From Actinopolyspora lacussalsi (GTDB lineage: Bacteria; Actinomycetota; Actinomycetes; Mycobacteriales; Pseudonocardiaceae): DNA of 64,000 nucleotides. Every line of letters starts with the position of its first letter. The first letter of the stretch is position 1. The notes beneath the pieces are model-generated. The model did no database searches and had not been told where the DNA came from. It saw only the letters and a list, made by a program, of their open reading frames with translations. Both the position numbers and the translations under genes were made by a program. This document shows, piece after piece, positions 45,901 through 54,563 of this stretch. The stretch lies in the NCBI GenBank assembly GCA_030803735.1, contig JAURUC010000001.1, forward strand, positions 4,092,001-4,156,000, written 5' to 3'.

Positions 45901-46703
45901 AACTCCCGCTCGCGTTCGGGCGCGTTCGCCAGCGCTTCGGAGACGTCCACGCCCTTGGCGTCCAGTTCGGACAGCCGTTGCAGCGGCAGCAGGATGCCGC
46001 CGGTGCCGTCCGGGCGCAGCGTGTGGCCCAGGGTGACTTCCCACATCTGGTTGGGGAACTCGGTGGGGCCGTTGGTGGGCCACCTGCCGGGCATGGTGAT
46101 CCTGTCGACCAACCCGGCTCCCACCAACAGCCGCCGCCCGGCCTGCTCGAAGGGCGAGTGCTTGAGGTAGAAGAACACCAGCGACTGTTCCGCCCGCACG
46201 TCCCGGAAGAACGTTTCCAGCATCGCCCGCTGGTTGTCGGCGTGCAGCAGCCAGGGGGAGTTGTCCCACCCCAGCGCGTCCAGCGCCAGCTGTTCCTTGT
46301 CCGGGGAGTACTCCGGAACGTGGTGTTGGCGCAGCACCTCGTCGGTGTGTTCGGTGTTGAGCCAGTAGTACGGCGTGACGTGCGTCGAGTAGGCGGGCAG
46401 TTCCAGCGTGGTTTCGGAGATGTTCTGCAGCGCGGAGTGCCACGAATAGGGGTGTTTCTTCGGGACCGGCTGCTCTCGTGAGCTGAGGAAGCCCGCGCGT
46501 TCGGAGACGCACGGTAGTTTCTTCGGGTTCAGCTCGGCGAAGGGTCTGCCCGCGTTCTCGGTCTCGTAGTCGTCCTCGCGGTTCTCCCCGATGTTCTTCA
46601 ACAGCACGCAGGAACTGTTGGAACTCGGGTCGTGGCACACCGAGCCGTTCCAGCCCGCGTCGTGCCAGGGCACCCTTACCGACAGATGGCGCACGTTGTT
46701 CAC
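42936..46703 (-). CDS. RecD-like helicase with C-terminal nuclease-like domain
   Basis: The 1,255-residue protein starts GTG 46703, whose GTGA overlaps the methyltransferase stop. The N-terminal ~600 residues are unassigned. Walker A GPAGTGKTT (~634), Walker B VVDEASML (~716), VGDPRQLPP, and the C-terminal RecA motif ALTVHKSQGSEFG with MLYTALTRQSEKIVI give a RecD2/TraI-like SF1B helicase. The C-terminal ~130 residues (EVIIAEILEELHPGRW..., PDFTI at ~1160, YWEHLGM at ~1177) match a PD-(D/E)XK-like nuclease layout with EHL in place of ExK. It is unusual to find this between a defence methyltransferase and a toxin-antitoxin pair. Confidence 0.85.
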   Translation of the reverse strand: MNNVRHLSVRVPWHDAGWNGSVCHDPSSNSSCVLLKNIGENREDDYETENAGRPFAELNPKKLPCVSERAGFLSSREQPVPKKHPYSWHSALQNISETTLELPAYSTHVTPYYWLNTEHTDEVLRQHHVPEYSPDKEQLALDALGWDNSPWLLHADNQRAMLETFFRDVRAEQSLVFFYLKHSPFEQAGRRLLVGAGLVDRITMPGRWPTNGPTEFPNQMWEVTLGHTLRPDGTGGILLPLQRLSELDAKGVDVSEALANAPEREREFSYVTEHVPQDTAVATLLELSRAAHAAHELGCELPNRSLEWLDEQLAQTWRRRGPSPGLPGVLSRLGWEQPAFAAHALGEAAGDGEDPWPLLTDALEGREVPEPLGTLATKPRRKIWSKLDEQWRAALRLLARFDLSAEEIDRILDGTTSFEITPEELLENPYDLVTSTVDDDEPISFTVIDRGCYPDPAISERHPLPVSEPFEDPVDQRRVEAALTETVAEAQQEGHTLLPRAEAVERAQRLTPTRPMKLTDTTLSGLDLLPEDLDADPEYNWPPLAHTELADGECAYKLRSAITRVNTINSFLANLRAAEPHPVPDDLGSELAAILSPEDSDENADEEDPAEQRARTEKQQALRELYRSRCTVLNGPAGTGKTTLIRALAQRDEVSERGVLLLAPTGKAQVQLSNKVGGTAKTLAAFLGPAGRYDGESARYRATGDPSSRQRYGTVVVDEASMLTEDMLDALLDALVPPDRLVLVGDPRQLPPIGAGRPFVDLEHTARQGHDGSWPRVSDGWAELTVLRRQRESGRTRDDLMLARWFGGDELPEGFDETWQRLRNEESMPTLRAVPWRGRTPEQVIDEVLAEELHVDPADGGRSFAASYGATVDDFVSYNEAPEACEQWQLLSPVRGRGHGTVELNRHLKRTHREFELKKATKWPKYRNVPKPLGSERIVLGDKVVNLRNQMLRSWSRETGQTREYVANGDIGVVTGRIARKGQKAPWETQARFSSQPEKRMTVNGALSGEDPSIELAWALTVHKSQGSEFGTVFLMLPAGAWNLSREMLYTALTRQSEKIVICHEGPLEDLMRLSDSTRSDAARRFTDLNRSPDLREITAGGKGEKATVDSGLLHITSSNIAVRSKNEVIIAEILEELHPGRWQYESPLVGDDDTVRLPDFTIESANGDKFYWEHLGMLDEPDYAAAWERKKAWYAEQGVLPREAGGGPRGTLISTEDRDGVNAREWKELAESLLGDGPRRPERGGGKKRAPARE

Positions 46704-49700
46704 TGGTCGTTCTCCTGAGATCCGAGACGTCGGGCGAAGTCCTGGTAGGCGGCGGTCATCTCCCGCTCGCGGTCCACCGGGGTGATCGGTGGTTCGTAGC
46801 GGTCGAGCAGGTCGCCGCTGTCCTGCTCGTTGAGGTACGCCTGCAGCAGCTTGAAGTCGTCCTTGTGCTGCTTGACGCCGTGCGCGTGGTGGTCCTTGGC
46901 GATCTTGCGGCCCAGGTTGTCGAACCACATGTTGTACTCGTACTTGCGCAGCACCGCGAACTGCCCGCGATACATCAGGCACAGCTGCTCGGCGGTCAGC
47001 CCCAGCAGCAGCGCGGCGAGCGCGTCGAGCTCCACCAGCGCGGCCCGGCGCTCGAACTCCGAACGCAGCGGGGTCTCCCAGTCCCACTCCTGGTTGGACA
47101 CCCCCAGCTCGGGCCAGTCGGAGAACGGGGTGGTCCAGCTGTCCGCGGCGAAGCCCCGCTCGTAGAGCTCCTCCCACAACGGCGCGTAGTCCCGCGTGAG
47201 GCAGTTCAACCGCAGCGCGCGCAGCAGCAGCATCGGCGCGGCCGGGTGGTCGAGCGGGGCGGGGAAGCGTCTGATCAGCTCATCGGAAATATTCGCTTTC
47301 CCGCTGATCTTTACGAAATAATCAAACGGGATCGATGTCCAAAGCCCACCCATGAACAGAGTTTGGTAATTTGTCTCGGTGGATAGACTCATCACTGAGT
47401 GGATATGAGCCGGTCCCGGTGGAATTATTGATGCGATTAGCGATCGCTCGGACCCTGGCTGTGTCATAGCGCGCCAGGCGAGGCGGTAGAAGTCGGTGTA
47501 GGGCCGCCCGTTCCAGTGGGTGAGTCCGGCCTCGTAATTCTCCCGATCGGTGGCGCGCTGGTAGTTGGTGCGCGGGAGCACCGTTTCCGGCAGTTCCTCC
47601 GGATCCCAGTCGGAGTAGTCGAGGTTGCTCTTGCAGTTCTCGTTGGGTTCCTTGCCGAACGGGGTGGCCACGGAGAACTGCGGCCCCTGCAGGATTACCT
47701 CGTCCCAGCTCGACGGGTATTCCGTCCGCCACTCGATGAAGCCGTCCTCCTTGGCGCCCTTCTCGTGCCAGCCGCTGGACCACTGGTAGTCGAGGCCGGC
47801 CATCCGCCTGGTCTGTTCCGAGACGGCGCCGAGCGCGTCGAGCTGTTCGCGGGTCACCGGCCGCAGCAGCCGGGCCTGCGGTGCCGGGGTACCCGGCTCG
47901 TCGAACAGCGCCGCCCACTGGGCCAGAGTGCGTTCGGTGATCTCCACGACGCGCGAGGCGTGCGGCCGCAGGTCCCAACCGCCCGAGGGATACTGGATTC
48001 CGGGGATCTCGGTCGAACCGTCGTGCTGCAGCGAGCCCTCCAGGGTCTCCGGCACCAGTAGGTTGGCGACCTGCCGAAAGCTGATCTCTCCCGGATAGCC
48101 GTATACCTGGACGCCGTAGATGGTCTGGTGATGCACATCGTCGAAGAGCTGGGCTTCGTTGATGAACTGCCAGTGCCTACGCAGCCGCCGATAGGTCGCC
48201 TCACGCAGTTTCCCGGCCTTGGGGTCGGTGAAGTGACTCTCCGGATGCAGCAGCCCGACGACGCCGGAGTCGTGCATGGAGCGCCAGGAACGCTCCATGA
48301 AGTTGGTGTAGAGGTTGGTCTGCACCCCGTGCAGCACGGGATGCTCCACCGCTGATCCGAGGTGCTCGTTGAGTCCGGCCCAGGAGCTCAGCTCCCCCAG
48401 GTACCGCTCGGTGGCGCCGGGATCCGCGAGGATTTCCGAGCGCAGTCGCTGGAAAGTCTCCGGCGGAATCTTCTCGCGCAGCACGAAGTACGGGTCGAAC
48501 TCGGCCAGCGTCTGGTCGTCGTTCCACGTGGGCCGCACCCACGGCGGGTTCCCGAGCTGCAGGTCGAATCCGCCGCCCGCGAAGACCTGCGCGAAGTCCA
48601 GCTCCCAGTGGAAGAAGCCCTCCCGCTGCGAGATCTCGCGGGCGGTGCCCAGCCAGGGGTGCGCCACGTACAGCATGGTCACCGAGCGCATGCCGGAGTA
48701 GCTCTTCTCCAGCTCGTCCATATCGGCCAGTTCGTGGAACCCGGCCACGCTCTCGGCCAGCTCGGCCTGGTTGCCCGGGTCCCGCTTGCCGCCGGAGCCG
48801 AGCAGCCCTTCCAGCATGCTCAGCCACTGCTCCAGGTCCGGCGGCTGCACCTCGGTGGTGACCGGCCAGAAGAACAGCGCGCACCAGGCGTCCATCGCCA
48901 GCCGCAGCCGCTGGTACGGCCCGTCCGGGTCGTTCAGTTCCCGCTCCACCTCCTCGCGGGTGACGGCGGCGGTCTCGGAACCGCTCGTCGCGCCCCACAC
49001 CCCGATCTCGCGGGACACCTCGCGTTCGCTGATCTCCAGCCGCCGTCGGGTCAGCTCCCACAGCCGCTCCACGCGCCGCGCCAGCCCGCGCAGCCGCTGC
49101 ACCTGCTTCTCGGTGGGCTTCTTGGTGACGGACTTGGCCCACTCCCGGAGCGCCTTGGCGCGGTCCGGCGCGAGTTCCTTGGCCTGCTTCACCCCGGCGA
49201 CCGAGCCCCAACCGGCCGCTGGCAGCAGGAAGTGGTGGATCTCGCCGTCCGGGAGCGCGCCCTGGCTCAGCGGGCGCTCGGTGGGCGGGGTGCCGGTCCA
49301 GCTGCGCTTGGCCTTGCCCAGCGAGGTGAGGTCGTAGGTGGCACGGCGCGCGCCCACCAGCGAGTTGCCGCGCTTGAGATGCAGCCCGAACCAGGGTGCC
49401 CGCAGGCCGGGGTGCATCACGTTCAGCCACAGCGAGATCTCGGCCAGCTCGCGGGCCGTGTCGTTGAGGTCCACCCCGTAGCAGCGGTGCAGCGCCAAGT
49501 GGGCCTTCACCTTCTGCAGCTCGTCGCGGTAGCGCTCCGGGTCGATGGTCTCGTCCAGCTCCAGCTGCCGCCGCCGCAGGTACTCCTCGGCCAGCTGGTT
49601 GATCGCCTCGTTCAGGAAGGCGCCGCTGCCCATCGCGGGCTCGCACACCCGGTAGTCCAGGATGGCTTCGGCCGGGGTGTGCTCGCTCAGCAGCTCCCGC

Positions 49701-51310
49701 AGCGAATGCCGCACCACGCACCTGGTCAGCACCTCCGGGGTGTAGAACGAGGCGCTGCGCTGCCGATCCCGCCCGGAGAGCCGGTAGACGAAGGTGCCCG
49801 CCGGGTGCGTCACGTTGCTGCGTTCCTCGGTGAACGGGTCCTCCCGGCGTACCACGTGCCGTTCCTCGTACTGCCCGAGGTTCTCCTCCGGCACCAGCCA
49901 GGTGCCCTTGCTCGGGTCGCCGTCCTTGGCCAGCTCCACCAGCCTGCGGTCGGCGATGAACCCGCTGTATGCCATCAGTCCCTCGTAAACCGCGCCGAGC
50001 TGGTTGATGCCCAGCTGCGCGTACGAGACGTAACCGGCTCGGCCGCCGCTGCCCTTGGACGGTTTGGACAGCAGCAGCATCGACAGCACCCGCTGCAGCA
50101 CCGCGTTGCTCAGGTCCACATCGTCGATGTGGTGTGCGTGCCCGCTGTCGAACAGGTCCGCGCGCAGCGGCTCGAACACCAGCCCGTCGCTCTCCGGGTG
50201 CTCGGTGCCGTGGCCGGTGTTGACCAGCCGGAACAGCAGCCGCAGCGAGTCGTGCAGGTGGTGGCCCTCGCGGGACTTGCCGGTCAGCGGCTTGTGGATC
50301 AGCTCGCGCAGCCGGTCCAGCCCGTAGCCAGCGTCGTACTCCGGCGCCCCCACCGGCAGGATGCCCAGCTCGGGGCGGGCCTCGGCGTAGAGCAGGAACA
50401 GGATGCGGTAGAGGAACCGCAGCGACTGGGTGGTCAGTTCCCTGGGCAGCTCGGGCATGTCCGCCACGGCCTCGCCGCGCTGCCTGCGCTTGTCGATCAC
50501 CTCGTTGGCGATCAGCTCCACCGAGACCCGCAGGCCCTCGCGCAGCTCCTCGCTGACGCCGACCGCGTGCTTGATCGACTCGTCGGTGAATTCCGCGAGC
50601 AGGCTGGTGCTCTCCGCCGAGGGCAGCAGCACGTCGGCCGAGGCGAGCCCGGCGTGCCAGGCCAGCTCGCCGGTGGCCTTGTCGTCCTTCCTGGCCAGCG
50701 CGGTGTGCACGTCGAAGGCCAGGTAGCGGCCCTCGGCCCAGCGGTGCACATCGGACAGCACCAGCCAGCCGCCGGAGACCACCAGCACGAACCGGGGCGC
50801 CTCCTCGGTCAGCAGCAGCCGCTGCACCGCCTGGGTGACCGCGGGGATCTCCTCGACCTTCTCCTTGCCGGTGCGCAGCCGAACCGGCTCCAGCAGCCCG
50901 CCGTCCGCGCCGAACAGGTCGTCCACATCGTCCACCGGGGCCGCCTGCAGCACGTGCAGCGCCTCACCGGAGGCGGACTGGCAGCGCGCCAGCAGCGGCA
51001 CCTCCACCGGTGTCTCGGACTGCCTCGTGTGCAGCACCGTGGGGTCGGGCGTGATCCCGAGAGCCTCCAGCAGGATGCCGTGCAGCTCGGTCACCGCCCG
51101 GCCGAAGTCCGCTTCCCGAGGCGCGGGCAGCGCGGCCTTGGCGTTGACGAAGCGCCCGCTGATCCCGGACAGCCCCCGCAGCGGGCTGTGCTTGCCGTGG
51201 CTCGCGCGCTCCCGCCACTCCTTGGTCAGCGTCTTGAGCTTGCCGGGGAAGGCTTCGGAGAGCCAGTGCGGGGACAGGAAGTCGCCGACGTTGTGGATCG
51301 AGTCGTACAT
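46700..51310 (-). CDS. Eco57I/PglX-type adenine methyltransferase (DrmMI-like)
   Basis: A 1,536-residue class I N6-adenine methyltransferase: motif I CEPAMGSGAFLNEA near residue 555 (AdoMet) and the catalytic NPPW motif near 920 (LGNPPWVRPTW), spaced as in Eco57I/PglX enzymes, with a long N-terminal helical region and a C-terminal target-recognition region. Related very large methyltransferases mark host DNA in DISARM (DrmMI) and BREX. ATG at 51310 follows the 198-bp gap after the SNF2 gene; the stop overlaps the RecD-like start by GTGA. Confidence 0.9.
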   Translation of the reverse strand: MYDSIHNVGDFLSPHWLSEAFPGKLKTLTKEWRERASHGKHSPLRGLSGISGRFVNAKAALPAPREADFGRAVTELHGILLEALGITPDPTVLHTRQSETPVEVPLLARCQSASGEALHVLQAAPVDDVDDLFGADGGLLEPVRLRTGKEKVEEIPAVTQAVQRLLLTEEAPRFVLVVSGGWLVLSDVHRWAEGRYLAFDVHTALARKDDKATGELAWHAGLASADVLLPSAESTSLLAEFTDESIKHAVGVSEELREGLRVSVELIANEVIDKRRQRGEAVADMPELPRELTTQSLRFLYRILFLLYAEARPELGILPVGAPEYDAGYGLDRLRELIHKPLTGKSREGHHLHDSLRLLFRLVNTGHGTEHPESDGLVFEPLRADLFDSGHAHHIDDVDLSNAVLQRVLSMLLLSKPSKGSGGRAGYVSYAQLGINQLGAVYEGLMAYSGFIADRRLVELAKDGDPSKGTWLVPEENLGQYEERHVVRREDPFTEERSNVTHPAGTFVYRLSGRDRQRSASFYTPEVLTRCVVRHSLRELLSEHTPAEAILDYRVCEPAMGSGAFLNEAINQLAEEYLRRRQLELDETIDPERYRDELQKVKAHLALHRCYGVDLNDTARELAEISLWLNVMHPGLRAPWFGLHLKRGNSLVGARRATYDLTSLGKAKRSWTGTPPTERPLSQGALPDGEIHHFLLPAAGWGSVAGVKQAKELAPDRAKALREWAKSVTKKPTEKQVQRLRGLARRVERLWELTRRRLEISEREVSREIGVWGATSGSETAAVTREEVERELNDPDGPYQRLRLAMDAWCALFFWPVTTEVQPPDLEQWLSMLEGLLGSGGKRDPGNQAELAESVAGFHELADMDELEKSYSGMRSVTMLYVAHPWLGTAREISQREGFFHWELDFAQVFAGGGFDLQLGNPPWVRPTWNDDQTLAEFDPYFVLREKIPPETFQRLRSEILADPGATERYLGELSSWAGLNEHLGSAVEHPVLHGVQTNLYTNFMERSWRSMHDSGVVGLLHPESHFTDPKAGKLREATYRRLRRHWQFINEAQLFDDVHHQTIYGVQVYGYPGEISFRQVANLLVPETLEGSLQHDGSTEIPGIQYPSGGWDLRPHASRVVEITERTLAQWAALFDEPGTPAPQARLLRPVTREQLDALGAVSEQTRRMAGLDYQWSSGWHEKGAKEDGFIEWRTEYPSSWDEVILQGPQFSVATPFGKEPNENCKSNLDYSDWDPEELPETVLPRTNYQRATDRENYEAGLTHWNGRPYTDFYRLAWRAMTQPGSERSLIASIIPPGPAHIHSVMSLSTETNYQTLFMGGLWTSIPFDYFVKISGKANISDELIRRFPAPLDHPAAPMLLLRALRLNCLTRDYAPLWEELYERGFAADSWTTPFSDWPELGVSNQEWDWETPLRSEFERRAALVELDALAALLLGLTAEQLCLMYRGQFAVLRKYEYNMWFDNLGRKIAKDHHAHGVKQHKDDFKLLQAYLNEQDSGDLLDRYEPPITPVDREREMTAAYQDFARRLGSQENDQ

Positions 51311-51508
51311 CCTCGTTGCCTTCGTCGTTTCGGGTGGCGCAGTGCTGGTTGGCGTGGTGCCGGTTGGCGCGGTGTCGGTGGCGGGGCGACGCCGACGGGC
51401 TGGTCGCTGCCGGTGGTGCGGTGGCCGCTGCGGCGCCGCCGCGCGGCGGGTCGGGTTCGGACGGCGGGCTCGGGTTCGGACGGTCGAGCGGCCGAGCCCG
51501 GCGAGGTC
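51311..51508. other. Repetitive gap between SNF2-like and methyltransferase genes
   Basis: This 198-bp stretch is low-complexity: units like GGTTGGCGYGGTG and GGGTTCGGACGG recur with small changes (51346-51370 and 51446-51482). No gene is supported in it. It breaks the otherwise tightly packed defence gene set and may reflect repeat-mediated instability. Confidence 0.5.
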
Positions 51509-54343
51509 CTATTCCCCCGACCGGTCGGCAGGCACGATCAGCCCCACCACCCGCACGAACGGCTCGCCCGAGACGGCCAGTGAGTCGATCAGCCGCGAGG
51601 TCTCGTCGTGGGTGCTGCGCAGACCCTGCTTGCGGTCGTTCGAGGCGTTGTTGTCCTCGGCGATCGACAGCGCCAGCTGCCGCCATTCGCTCAGTCGCTC
51701 GCGCTGCCGGTCCAGCCGCGCGAGCAGATCGCTCTCCATCTCCTCGCGCCTGCGGCGCAGGTCCCGCTCGGCCGCGTCCACCGCCTCCGGCACCAGCGGC
51801 TGTGCCTTGTCCAGCCACTCCCGCACGCCGCCGGGGTTGCGGACCCGCTCCCGCAGCCCCGCCCGCTCCAGGGTCTCGTGCAGCTCGCCCACCACGGGCT
51901 CGTCGGGCAGGCCACTGACCGCGCCCCAGTGGTTGAGCACCGCCTGACCCAGTGAGTTGGACCAGCTGGCCTGGGTGAGGAACACCGGCTCGGCCACCGC
52001 CGCTGCCATCACCGGCGCCTCGTCCCGTTCGAACCGGGCCAGCGCGCGGGTGGCCGCCCACTCCAGCACCGGGTGGATCGGGGCGAGGTAGCTGACGTCC
52101 GGCCAGGTGGTGTTCTCGTCCGCGCGGGCCCTGGCGAGCCGCTGCTCGGCGAAAGCGGGCTGGGCGGAAACCCTGATCCTGGTTCCGATGCCGCGTTCCG
52201 AGCGGTAGCTCTCCGGCAGGTCGTTCAACCGCTGCGCCAGGTCCTGGGGCGTGTTGAACGCCAGCAGGTCGGTCTCCTCGTCGCGGTGGATCTCCAGTTT
52301 CTCGCCGTCGGGCGAGATCTCCTCCAGCGCCTCGGCGAGGAAGTTGTCGTCGTCGTCGAACAGGGTGCGCTTGGGCGCGGTCGGGACCGCGGTGTCCTCG
52401 GCGTGCTCCCCGCCGTTGGCCAGCAGCGCCGCGAACGGGTCGAGCTCATCCGAATCGGCGTCGGGAATCTCCGCCGCGATGTCGCCGCCGTCGCGGAGCA
52501 GCTTCATGACCTCTTCCTCCTCCAGCTGCTCGTCCCGCAGGTTCAGCAGCGCGCCCGCGTCGCCCAGCGCCTGGTTGGCGGCCTGCTCCTTGGCGAGCAG
52601 CTTGGTCACCACCCGCAGCTCGCTGTCGGTGGCGGTGTCCTCGTCGCCCAGCGCCAGCGCGGTGATCTCCGGCGGGTTCTCCTGCAGGTAGCGGTCGATG
52701 CGGCCGTTGCGCTGCTGGATGCGGATGAAGCTCCACGGCAGGTCGTAGTGCACCACCCGGTGGCACTGGCGGTGCAGGTTGATGCCCTCCGAGGCCATGT
52801 CGCTGGCCAGCAGCACCCGCACGCTGCTGGAGGCCAGCTCGAAGTCCTGCACGATCCGTTGCACCTCGGCGTCCGGCAGCTGGGCGTGCAGCATCGCCAG
52901 CGCTCGTTCGGGAAGCCCCAGCCGCTGTCGAAGCGTGTCGCGCAGCCAGCTCAGCGTGTCGATGCGTTCGGAGAACACCACCACGCGGGCCTCGCCATCG
53001 GCGGAGACGCCGACCTCGCGGAGGTAGTCCAGCAGCGCGTCGAACTTGGCGGGACCCCGCTCGCGCACCTTGTCGGTCAGCTCGTCCAGCCGGTGCAGCG
53101 CGGAGGTCTCGGTCGCGACGTCGGTGGCCTCGGTGCGTTCGCCCAGGGTTCGCAGCCGCCGCTGGATGCTGCTGTGCAGGGCCTGCGGCGAGGACAGGAA
53201 CGCCTTGAACAGCGTCCACGGGAACAGCGTGCCGCCCTTGCCGCTGACCGGGGACTTACCGGCCGAGGGGCGCAGCCACACGTCGCGGAGCTCGTCCAGC
53301 ACGGCCCGTTCCGCCGCGCTGGGGGTGACCGGGCGGATGTCGGGTTCCTCGCGCGCGGCCCAGCGGTGCCCGACCTCCAGCTGCACGTCCTCGGAGTTGC
53401 GGTGCCTGCGCACGTAGAGGTGCTCGATGTCGGCGGCCCGGTAGTCGCTCGGGTCGGCGATCGCGGTCGGCTCCAGCAGGTTCACCAGCTCGGCGAACGA
53501 CTCGGGCTTGCCGTTGTGCGGTGTGGCGCTGGCCAGGATCAGCGCGTCGGTCTGCCGGGCCAGCAGCCGCGCCAGCTCGTTGTTCTGGGTGCCCCGGTTG
53601 ATGAGGTTGTGGCACTCGTCGATGACCACCGCGTCCCAGTGCTGGTCCTTGAGGTGGTGCTTGTAGCGCGCCGGGTTCTTGAGCGTGTCGATCGAGACGA
53701 TCGCGCGGCGGTAGTAGCTGAACGGGTTCCGCGAGGCGGGCAGCCGCTGGCGCACCTGCTGGATGCCGTCCGAGTCCAGCCGCACCAGCGGGATGGCGTA
53801 GCGCGTCCACATCTCGTGCTGGAACTGCTCCAGCACCGCGCGGGGCGTGACCACCAGGATGCGCTCGCCCCGACCGCGCTCGATCAGCTCGGTCAGCGTG
53901 ATGCCGATCTCCAGGGTTTTGCCCAGCCCCACGGCGTCGCCGATCAGCACCCGCGGCCGGAGGTTGGACAGCGCCTGGTGCGCCGGGCGCAGCTGGTACT
54001 CCATGTCGTCGGCCAGACCCCGGTGGCCGGTGACGATGTCGGTGCTGCTCACCGGGGTGGAACTCTGCCGCAGCAGCGATTCCAGCCACAGCCGGGACCG
54101 GCGGAAACCCGGACTGTCGTCGGCGGTCAGGCGCGTCTTGCGCGGATCCAGCACCTCGATCTCGTCGAGCGCGGTGTAGAACACCGCGTCCTGGTCGCGA
54201 ACGAGTTCCGAGGCCCCCGTGGCCTCGACCCGCATGCCGTCCCGGCCCGCGTTCCGAACCGCGCGAACCAGCCACTCCTCGTCACGTACGACGATCTGCG
54301 CCCCCACCGGAATATCCGGTGCCTCCGTTAGCCCTGCTGACAC
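51509..54343 (-). CDS. SNF2-family helicase (DrmD-like)
   Basis: The 944-residue protein is an SNF2/SWI2-type SF2 ATPase: Walker A DAVGLGKT at 136-143, DECH 242-245, SATP 272-275, and C-terminal SDMASEGINLHRQ with IQQRNGRIDRY (motifs V-VI). Long acidic and helical C-terminal part. Same arrangement and size as DrmD, the SNF2 protein of class 1 DISARM, and like drmD it precedes the methyltransferase gene in transcription order. GTG at 54343 chosen; a longer frame to 54385 is open. It is the promoter-proximal gene of the defence array. Confidence 0.88.
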   Translation of the reverse strand: MSAGLTEAPDIPVGAQIVVRDEEWLVRAVRNAGRDGMRVEATGASELVRDQDAVFYTALDEIEVLDPRKTRLTADDSPGFRRSRLWLESLLRQSSTPVSSTDIVTGHRGLADDMEYQLRPAHQALSNLRPRVLIGDAVGLGKTLEIGITLTELIERGRGERILVVTPRAVLEQFQHEMWTRYAIPLVRLDSDGIQQVRQRLPASRNPFSYYRRAIVSIDTLKNPARYKHHLKDQHWDAVVIDECHNLINRGTQNNELARLLARQTDALILASATPHNGKPESFAELVNLLEPTAIADPSDYRAADIEHLYVRRHRNSEDVQLEVGHRWAAREEPDIRPVTPSAAERAVLDELRDVWLRPSAGKSPVSGKGGTLFPWTLFKAFLSSPQALHSSIQRRLRTLGERTEATDVATETSALHRLDELTDKVRERGPAKFDALLDYLREVGVSADGEARVVVFSERIDTLSWLRDTLRQRLGLPERALAMLHAQLPDAEVQRIVQDFELASSSVRVLLASDMASEGINLHRQCHRVVHYDLPWSFIRIQQRNGRIDRYLQENPPEITALALGDEDTATDSELRVVTKLLAKEQAANQALGDAGALLNLRDEQLEEEEVMKLLRDGGDIAAEIPDADSDELDPFAALLANGGEHAEDTAVPTAPKRTLFDDDDNFLAEALEEISPDGEKLEIHRDEETDLLAFNTPQDLAQRLNDLPESYRSERGIGTRIRVSAQPAFAEQRLARARADENTTWPDVSYLAPIHPVLEWAATRALARFERDEAPVMAAAVAEPVFLTQASWSNSLGQAVLNHWGAVSGLPDEPVVGELHETLERAGLRERVRNPGGVREWLDKAQPLVPEAVDAAERDLRRRREEMESDLLARLDRQRERLSEWRQLALSIAEDNNASNDRKQGLRSTHDETSRLIDSLAVSGEPFVRVVGLIVPADRSGE

Positions 54344-54563
54344 GTCCCCGAGCCTATCCAGTGACCCACGGGGCCGTGGGGTCACATCACGAATCGTAAG
54401 AGGCTCGTTTCAGCGGAGTGATCATCACCTGGTGAGCGGGTCGAGATGTGCGGTTCTCGCCCGGAATCGGTGGTTTCGACGTGCTCGCGTCGCTCGCTCG
54501 GCGGTATCCGGCGGTGATCGTTTCTTAGTAGAGGTGGGGTGGCCGTGCGTTGTGGGAGGTCAC
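54344..54563. promoter_or_regulatory. Divergent promoter region of the defence array
   Basis: This 220-bp gap separates the first gene of the minus-strand defence array (SNF2-like) from a plus-strand hypothetical gene, so it should hold promoters for both. I see no clear -35/-10 pair or operator. GGGAGG at 54554-54559 serves the plus-strand gene. Confidence 0.5.

Noticed and set aside
48362..51583. 1,073-codon plus-strand frame opposite the methyltransferase
   Set aside because: Antisense shadow, repetitive in Leu/Gln/Arg/Val and without domains.
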